From positions 1 through 32,572 of the IMG/VR virus record IMGVR_UViG_3300010370_000136: DNA of 32,572 nt. The stretch is one strand, 5' to 3'. The notes beneath the pieces are model-generated. The model saw only the letters and a program-made list of their open reading frames with translations, did not search any database and was not told where the DNA came from. Source of the DNA: a virus. Each line of letters starts with the position of its first letter. Positions within the stretch are counted from its first letter, which is position 1. Made by a program: the position numbers and the translations under genes. Positions 27,464 to 32,572 of this stretch are shown one piece after another.

Positions 27464-28954
27464 CTACTTCGGCTGACTGATTCGTGCTCTCGCAACCTCT
27501 TTCGAGCGAAGACGAGTAAAAGCACTTGGCTCAATGTTAGTAGTTTCGTTAGTGCTTCGCAACTCCGCTACGGTGCTCTCGTAGGCAGGGTAGGTCACTA
27601 CCGAAACGTCGTATAACTGAACTTCTTTAAGTTCGCGAATACTCCTATCGGTGCTCCACGAATCCTTAATAGTCCTAAATGCGAAACTCATCTGCGAGAG
27701 GTCGCCGCGACTAAGAGCACTCATAACGCGAGCGGCGTCAGGATTAGACGGGTCTAGTTTCGCCTCGACGCGAAGCCCACGTTCGTCCTCGACGAGTTCG
27801 AGAGTACCTGACTTAGTACGAGCGAGCGGAACGCCTTCGTGGTCGATAAGCAGGCGGACGTCAGCGCCGTCCTTAATCGTCTTCGTAAACGCGCCGCGCT
27901 TAACGTACTCTGTCCAAGGCAACGGCTCTGAAGGCGAATCGAAGACGGCGGCATAGCCAACGAGCGTCGAGCCTTCGCCTTCCGCACGAAGTTCGAGATT
28001 CGTATATGCGACGGAACGCTTCTCGTCAAACGCCTTCGTTACCCAACGAACTTCGACGTCGCTCTGAATCTGTTCTTTATCTCGTTCCATAATCGCCTCG
28101 TCTATCCACTTTAGATTCCTTTTATCTAATTGCGCTACTACTCGCTCTGCGTATGCCTGAGCACGACGAGCGCTCTCCTTCGAAGAGCCGCCTCCCCAGA
28201 GAAGCATTGCGACTAGACCAGCCGTAATCTCGTCGTCTTCTACCGCGTCTAAATCGACGATATGCCGCGCTATCCAAGGTGCGATTTTCCGCCACTTGCG
28301 TTCGGTAATACGACCAGCCGCCATTTCGCGAGCGTCTTCTACCGTCTGCGGCTTTAATCCGTCTCCTGAATATCCTTCCTCGTGTAAACGGATTCCTCTA
28401 CGAGCAGACTCGCGCATAAACTCAGGAGCGGAGATATCTACGGCGCGAGATTCGTACTCCATAGGAGTCTCTTCTGGCTCTTCCTGCTCTTCTTCCTCCT
28501 GAATCGGTATCGAATCGGGAGTGTTTTCGAGTCCTTTAATTAGCCTTTCAGAGATAATCCAGAACTTACAAATAGCCTCTGGCGCTATCTCTCCTTCGAC
28601 GATTTCGCAGGCGCGACCACCCTCGTAGAAGACACAATTCGCGCAAATTAAACCGTCCTCGCTAAAAGGCGATTCCTCGACGTAATGCGAGCCGTGTTCT
28701 CCTGCTCCTTTATCGAACTTTCCGTATTCCTCCGCGATTCCTTCGAGGAGGTCATAAAGCACGTTCTGAACAGGCGATAAACCTTCTTCGCCGTTCCTCT
28801 CTTCCTCTTCGTAAGCGGACGTAACCGCAACGAAATGCGCCTGAGCCTCTTCTTTCGTCGCGTGGCAACCGCCGTCAATAGGCATCTTTTCGCCTTCCTT
28901 AACTACAGCGAAACCGCTACAGCCTTCAGCGTCAGAAATAATTTCGTACGGCAT
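27464..28954 (-). CDS. HK97-family prohead protease with four-cysteine N-terminal domain
   Basis: The C-terminal ~160 residues are a prohead protease: LVGYAAVFDSPSEP (331-344), VKRGAFTK, LLIDHEGVPLART with likely catalytic His372, and QMSFAF with likely Ser423. The N-terminal ~145 residues carry GCSGFAVVKEGE and a C-x2-C-x8-C-x12-C set (Cys104, 107, 116, 129; CANCVFY, CEI, CKFW) resembling high-potential iron-sulfur proteins. A middle domain (about 165-285) has RRGIRLHEEGYSGDGL and LLWGGGSS. At 496 aa it is more than twice the usual protease length. The extra domains have no proven role. Confidence 0.85.
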   Translation of the reverse strand: MPYEIISDAEGCSGFAVVKEGEKMPIDGGCHATKEEAQAHFVAVTSAYEEEERNGEEGLSPVQNVLYDLLEGIAEEYGKFDKGAGEHGSHYVEESPFSEDGLICANCVFYEGGRACEIVEGEIAPEAICKFWIISERLIKGLENTPDSIPIQEEEEQEEPEETPMEYESRAVDISAPEFMRESARRGIRLHEEGYSGDGLKPQTVEDAREMAAGRITERKWRKIAPWIARHIVDLDAVEDDEITAGLVAMLLWGGGSSKESARRAQAYAERVVAQLDKRNLKWIDEAIMERDKEQIQSDVEVRWVTKAFDEKRSVAYTNLELRAEGEGSTLVGYAAVFDSPSEPLPWTEYVKRGAFTKTIKDGADVRLLIDHEGVPLARTKSGTLELVEDERGLRVEAKLDPSNPDAARVMSALSRGDLSQMSFAFRTIKDSWSTDRSIRELKEVQLYDVSVVTYPAYESTVAELRSTNETTNIEPSAFTRLRSKEVARARISQPK

Positions 28955-28956
28955 AT

Positions 28957-29217
28957 TTAATCCGTATCAGGGAGAAGAACGCGAACGTCTTCGGTTGCGG
29001 AAACGACTACAGCGTAAATCGTTTCATCGGGTGGAATAGTGAACTCAACAGGACTCGTATGTTTCTCAGTAAGAAGACCAGTCGAGGTAGTTACCGTCGA
29101 ATTACCTAGATATACAGGCTGATTTCCTACTACGTGGAGATAGATAGTACGCCATTTATTATCAGGCGCTATAACGAGAGTAGGAGTAGTCGCCACCGTT
29201 ACTGAAATAGATTTCAT
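28957..29217 (-). CDS. Small beta-rich virion-like protein (86 aa)
   Basis: The product is beta-rich and Thr/Val-rich (SVTVATTPTLVIAPDN, YLHVVGNQPVYLGNSTV, EFTIPPDETIYAVV), like small capsid-decoration or connector proteins. It lies between portal and protease and overlaps the portal gene by 4 bases (ATGA). A capsid role is inferred only. Confidence 0.62.
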   Translation of the reverse strand: MKSISVTVATTPTLVIAPDNKWRTIYLHVVGNQPVYLGNSTVTTSTGLLTEKHTSPVEFTIPPDETIYAVVVSATEDVRVLLPDTD

Positions 29218-30389
29218 TGTGGCGGCTCCGCGTCGGTTCCGATATCGGCAGTAGCGGCAACGTCGGAAACAGGAAGAGCCATAACGAATTTATCTCCGCC
29301 TTCGAACGGCTCCTTATTCTCGACAGCGCGAGCCTCGTTCGGCGTAAGAGTTCCCGAACTAATCTGAATCTGTTGAGCACGAACACGCGTAAGAAGGTCA
29401 GCGCGTTGGAATTCGTCTGTATTAAATCGAACCTTCTGACCTAGCGGAAGCATTTCGCTAAGTGCGTCCTCGATACGACGGAGCCACGGGAGCAGGGTGT
29501 AGCGCACGAAGTTAATACCCATACTTTCGACGTTCTGATAAGTCTGCGAGTCTCCTCCGCTTCCGTTAATCATATGGAGCGGAATTCGATAAGCGCGAGC
29601 GATATCGCGAACTACTGCTTCGCGGTGTTCGAGCATTTGCATATCTGCGGCGCTCGTAAGAATCGGACGCCACTTTAAGCCGCTTGTAAGAACGGCTGGA
29701 CGACGGTGTTTATAGTGCGAGTCTTCCCACTGCTGACGAATAAGTTCCGCCTGTTCTTTCGTTAGCGACGTATCCGTTTCGAGAACGCTCGAAGGAGTAG
29801 CGCCTTCGCCGTAGAACTGCGAAAGGAACCTATCCATAGCGATACTCATACCGATAGTGTTTCGAAGTGCTTCGAGCGGCGAAATAGAACGACGCTGATT
29901 AGGAAGACGAAGCCAATGGATAGCGCGAATTTCGCCGTCCGTATATTCACGCTTGTCGATTTTAAAGTATTCGTTTCCTTCGTCGTCTAGAACTACTGCC
30001 ACTTTAAACGGGTGAATATTTCGCATTTCTACGGGAAGTTCTCCAGCGCGACGCGGCGCGTAAATGTAATCGGTTCCGTGAAGCGCGAGCGTTACCGTCA
30101 TCTGGTGAATAAATTCGAACATAGTCTGCTCGCTATTCGGACGAATAAGAAGAGACGGAGTAGGAAGGCGTTCGATTCTTCCTCCTCTATCGCGAGTAAG
30201 TTCGAGCGGCATAGACGCGACGGAATCCGCGATAAGAGTTACACACGCAAGAACGGAAGAGACGGAAAACGCGGAAGTCTCCGTAACGATTTCCCCTGAG
30301 TAGTTCGGGAAGTACGGACGCGCAGAAATCTGATACGGGTCAATACTCGTAGGGAGAGCACGAGCCTCACGTTTACGCCAAAGACTCAC
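29214..30389 (-). CDS. Phage portal protein, HK97 family
   Basis: The 391-aa protein shows portal features: VSSVLACVTLIADSVASMPLEL near residues 43-64, PNSEQTMFEFIHQMTVTLALHGTDYIY (about 83-109), and later VRDIARAYRIPLHMIN and NFVRYTLLPWLRRIEDALS (stem and clip region). It would form the dodecameric DNA gate. GTG start overlaps the stop of the 45-aa membrane protein (GTGA). Length fits the family. Confidence 0.92.
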   Translation of the reverse strand: MSLWRKREARALPTSIDPYQISARPYFPNYSGEIVTETSAFSVSSVLACVTLIADSVASMPLELTRDRGGRIERLPTPSLLIRPNSEQTMFEFIHQMTVTLALHGTDYIYAPRRAGELPVEMRNIHPFKVAVVLDDEGNEYFKIDKREYTDGEIRAIHWLRLPNQRRSISPLEALRNTIGMSIAMDRFLSQFYGEGATPSSVLETDTSLTKEQAELIRQQWEDSHYKHRRPAVLTSGLKWRPILTSAADMQMLEHREAVVRDIARAYRIPLHMINGSGGDSQTYQNVESMGINFVRYTLLPWLRRIEDALSEMLPLGQKVRFNTDEFQRADLLTRVRAQQIQISSGTLTPNEARAVENKEPFEGGDKFVMALPVSDVAATADIGTDAEPPQ

Positions 30390-30523
30390 GCCAGAATTCC
30401 TCCGAGAACGATTAGAAGTACGCCGCTAGTAATAATCGCCATAGGTACGCTAAACGTTCCTACGCCGACGACTACAAGTATGCCACCTAGAAGTTCTGCT
30501 GTCGTGGTAAGTAGTTTTCTCAT
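30386..30523 (-). CDS. Two-span membrane protein (45 aa)
   Basis: The frame starts MRKLLTTTAELLGGILVVVG and has two glycine/valine-rich spans. Its ATG overlaps the terminase stop (ATGA) and its TGA overlaps the portal start (GTGA), so it fills the gap exactly. Small membrane proteins at this site are frequent in actinophages; function unknown. Confidence 0.7.
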   Translation of the reverse strand: MRKLLTTTAELLGGILVVVGVGTFSVPMAIITSGVLLIVLGGILA

Positions 30524-32025
30524 TTCCAGATATCCATAATCGTCGGTGCGTCTATGATACGCGTTTTCGTTGTCGCTCTATCTACTGCCATAACGAGCGC
30601 TATAGCGGCGTCGATTTTCCTTCTGCTCTTACCTTTCGAGAGTCGCCAGCCGTTATCCGTCATACGTTGAGCGGCTGATAATACTTGGTCTGTAAACGTA
30701 GGAGAGCCGTCGTGGGCTATTTTCCCGTTTACGATTAACTCGTAAGCGTTACCGCAGGCAGGAACGAGACGCGAAGACGTCTGCGGATACTCGACCATAG
30801 GAAGTCCGTCGTCGGCTAGTGCTTCTGCTGAACGCTGGAAGTACGCAGGGTCGTAAACGAATTCCCGTACTTCGTAGGTGTTATGGATTTCCCGTAGGTA
30901 GTGCTCGACTGCGGCGATATCTACGCCTTCGTCTTTCGGTTGCCAGATTTTCGCTCGTACGACTAGCCGTGTCTCCTGCTGTTGCGCGATAACTACGGCT
31001 ATCGAGTCGTGTTTAAGAGCCATATCTATTCCGACGTAAACGGGTAGTTCTTCGTCTATCTCGTCTTCGGAAACGCAACGCTCCCACGAGCCAGCAGGAA
31101 GCCACGACTCCTGAGCGCGCACCCACTGATTAAGACGCCAACGACGGAACGCGCTTTCAGAAGTCTGCTTTACCGCCGTCTCGAAATCCTCTAACGAAAG
31201 GAGTCGTTCCGCGATATTTGGATTAGCGGTACGCCACGCGGCTTTATCGTTTAGGTCGCAGTCTGGCGGAGCCTCCCACCACCAGAAGCCGTAAGACTCG
31301 TCTACGACTTCCTTCGCCGCGCACCTCTTCCCGTAGTCGTAAAGTTCGCCACAGAGCGAAGAAAGGTCGTAGCCAGCCGTCGTAATCGAGACTACGAGCG
31401 GCTCGATACGTGCTCCGCTACCTAGCGTCATCTGGTCGTAGAGGTCGCTCGTTCCCTGATTCCATAACTCGTCGAAAAGCACGAGAGACGGATTAAGTCC
31501 AGCCTGCGAACGGAACTCCGACGAAAGTACGCGAAAGATAGAACCGAAGCGCGGCATTTCGAGCGCGTCGCGATACACGCGGCACTCCTTCGAGAGAATC
31601 GGACTCGCCTGAATCTGCTGTTTAGCCTCGTTAAAAATAATCCGCGCCTGTTGCCTATCTCCTGCGACGGCGTAAATCTCCGCGCCTGCCTCTCCTGCGA
31701 CTAAGCCGTAAACGGCGATAGCGGAACCTAGAAGACTCTTACCCTGTTTACGAGGAAGCCCGATAAGCGCTCGACGATAACGAAGACGTCCGTTCGGCGT
31801 CCGCTCATAGAGAGCACGAAGTAGCCACTTCTGCCACGAAGTAAAGTCGAGCGGCTCGCCTGCGCGATTACCTTTCAGAACCGTGAAATGGTCGAGAGCG
31901 AACCGAATAATTTCGTCGCCGTCAGACGGCTTATAGATACGCGGCGTGTAGTACGTCGGTTTCCACTTATTCGACGGCTCTAGCGCGTTTCGCCGCGATA
32001 CGTTTATGGAGGTCTGCGAACTCAC
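30520..32025 (-). CDS. terL: Terminase large subunit
   Basis: Walker A-like GLPRKQGKS at 89-97, Walker B VLFDE at 182-186, then the RNase H-like nuclease domain with VGIDMALKHDS (Asp334) and a C-terminal DAAIALVMAVDRA that supplies a metal-binding Asp. ATPase plus nuclease order and 501-aa length fit phage terminases. It drives DNA into the prohead and cuts concatemers. GTG start; it overlaps the small subunit by 59 bases, an unusually long overlap, but no other plausible start is present nearby. Confidence 0.94.
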   Translation of the reverse strand: MSSQTSINVSRRNALEPSNKWKPTYYTPRIYKPSDGDEIIRFALDHFTVLKGNRAGEPLDFTSWQKWLLRALYERTPNGRLRYRRALIGLPRKQGKSLLGSAIAVYGLVAGEAGAEIYAVAGDRQQARIIFNEAKQQIQASPILSKECRVYRDALEMPRFGSIFRVLSSEFRSQAGLNPSLVLFDELWNQGTSDLYDQMTLGSGARIEPLVVSITTAGYDLSSLCGELYDYGKRCAAKEVVDESYGFWWWEAPPDCDLNDKAAWRTANPNIAERLLSLEDFETAVKQTSESAFRRWRLNQWVRAQESWLPAGSWERCVSEDEIDEELPVYVGIDMALKHDSIAVVIAQQQETRLVVRAKIWQPKDEGVDIAAVEHYLREIHNTYEVREFVYDPAYFQRSAEALADDGLPMVEYPQTSSRLVPACGNAYELIVNGKIAHDGSPTFTDQVLSAAQRMTDNGWRLSKGKSRRKIDAAIALVMAVDRATTKTRIIDAPTIMDIWK

Positions 32026-32440
32026 TCGTCTTCACTTCTCCTACTCCCAGATTCGCTCTATCTGTCGGACTAAATCCTATCTGACCTAGAAGTTTCGCTA
32101 TCTGATTATCTAACTCGCGTAAGCCGCGACGTTCGCGCCACGCGTCAGGCTGAGAAAGAACGCGAGCACGTAACTGAACTCGCTCGTCGAGTAACTCGCA
32201 AGCCATAAGGACAAGTTCGCCGTCGATAGACGGCTTTAGCCAAGGTGCGCCTCCCGTCCAAACGGCTTCCCAGAGACGCATACCGTACGGCGAGAGTTTC
32301 CTATGCGGTTCAGGGATATCGCTATGAGCAGTAGGAAGCGCGATTACCTCCGCCTTCGGAAGTTTCCGCTTCCCTAGATTCCCTAAACGAATCTTCTGTT
32401 CGACAGGCTTCGGACGCCTGCCGCTACCTTTCCCACCCAC
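31967..32440 (-). CDS. terS: Terminase small subunit (P27-like)
   Basis: The 157-aa protein starts GGKGSGRRPKP, a motif typical of P27-family small terminases (GRxPKP), followed by a helical region (SPYGMRLWEAVWTG, LLDERVQLRARVL, LRELDNQIAKLLGQIGFSPTDRANLGV). It recognises the packaging site and regulates TerL. GTG at 32440 is chosen because AGGAGG lies 8 bases upstream and it overlaps the preceding small ORF's stop (TAGTG); a GTG 9 bases earlier would touch the Shine-Dalgarno. Packaging mode (cos or pac) is not evident. Confidence 0.88.
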   Translation of the reverse strand: MGGKGSGRRPKPVEQKIRLGNLGKRKLPKAEVIALPTAHSDIPEPHRKLSPYGMRLWEAVWTGGAPWLKPSIDGELVLMACELLDERVQLRARVLSQPDAWRERRGLRELDNQIAKLLGQIGFSPTDRANLGVGEVKTSEFADLHKRIAAKRARAVE

Positions 32441-32565
32441 TAGGAGCACCTCCTACGAGCAGGATTCGTGGTGACGTCTACCCTTCCGTGAAAAACGGGG
32501 TGAAACGGCGATTTCCCTTTATTCATAAGTGTTTCGAGAATACTTCTTTTTACGCGGCTACGCAT
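32440..32565 (-). CDS. Possible basic leader ORF before the small terminase (41 aa)
   Basis: ATG at 32565 opens an Arg/Lys-rich frame (MRSRVKRSILETLMNKGK... ending ARRRCS) whose TAG overlaps the terminase GTG as TAGTG, the same coupling used throughout the genome. No Shine-Dalgarno can be seen because the window ends just upstream. It could be real, or the tail of a longer ORF beyond the window edge, or chance. Confidence 0.4.
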   Translation of the reverse strand: MRSRVKRSILETLMNKGKSPFHPVFHGRVDVTTNPARRRCS

Positions 32566-32572
32566 AAAGAGA

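Noticed and set aside
1-32572. Integrase, attachment site, lysogeny repressor, CRISPR array or insertion sequence
   Set aside because: No matching motifs or repeat layout found anywhere in the window.

Overview
The window looks like the nearly complete genome of a tailed, siphovirus-type phage of an actinobacterium. Every supported gene lies on the minus strand, so the biological reading direction runs from base 32572 down to base 1. The actinobacterial host is inferred from a WhiB-type regulator (9940-10191), two secreted proteins with threonine/serine-rich stretches of the kind common in Actinobacteria, and many GTG starts. I see no integrase, excisionase or CI-type repressor, so a lytic life style is more likely. 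The HNH gene and terminator at the low end and the small terminase at the high end would be neighbours if the molecule is circular or circularly permuted.

Layout in transcription order. (1) Packaging and head, 32565-24650: a small leader ORF, terminase small and large subunits, a 45-aa membrane protein, portal, a fused capsid protease with a four-cysteine domain, HK97-fold capsid, and connectors. (2) Tail, 24647-16818: two tandem tail-tube paralogues, a tail assembly chaperone pair with a CCCUUUA -1 frameshift site, tape measure, minor tail and fibre proteins. (3) Secreted Thr-rich protein and lysis cassette, 16795-14739: three small membrane proteins and an M15 peptidase. (4) DNA metabolism, 14764-8661: calcineurin-like nuclease, SprT-like protein, YqaJ exonuclease, an Erf-like protein with an SSB-like tail, WhiB, a nuclease-like protein and a HTH initiator-like protein; an AT-rich structured gap at 13010-13204 is a candidate origin. 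A secreted lytic transglycosylase (8664-8167) follows. (5) Small early-type genes, 8059-2679, with two good phage promoters. (6) A DNA-modification cluster, 2581-71: ParB-like protein, cytosine-C5 methyltransferase, CmoA-like SAM enzyme, HNH nuclease, then an intrinsic terminator.

Two systems stand out. First, there are three type II hammerhead ribozymes (2623-2672, 2854-2903, 7669-7718), each just after a stop codon. The catalytic cores are intact and helix I shows compensatory changes between copies. They would cut the polycistronic early mRNAs between cistrons. Second, the cytosine methyltransferase has Arg where the family has the motif X Asn (IGRSVPP instead of IGNxVPP). It overlaps by 4 bases a protein resembling CmoA, the enzyme that makes carboxy-S-adenosylmethionine. 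Replacing this Asn with a basic residue is known from an engineered CpG methyltransferase to allow carboxymethyl transfer, so this cluster is a candidate natural system for carboxymethylcytosine in phage DNA.

Other notable points: a tRNA-like RNA without a D stem, a strong 16-bp stem-loop in a 190-base gap, and no GATC, AGCT or CCGG that I could find (and one GGCC) in 32.5 kb. All statements come from reading the sequence; no searches were run.
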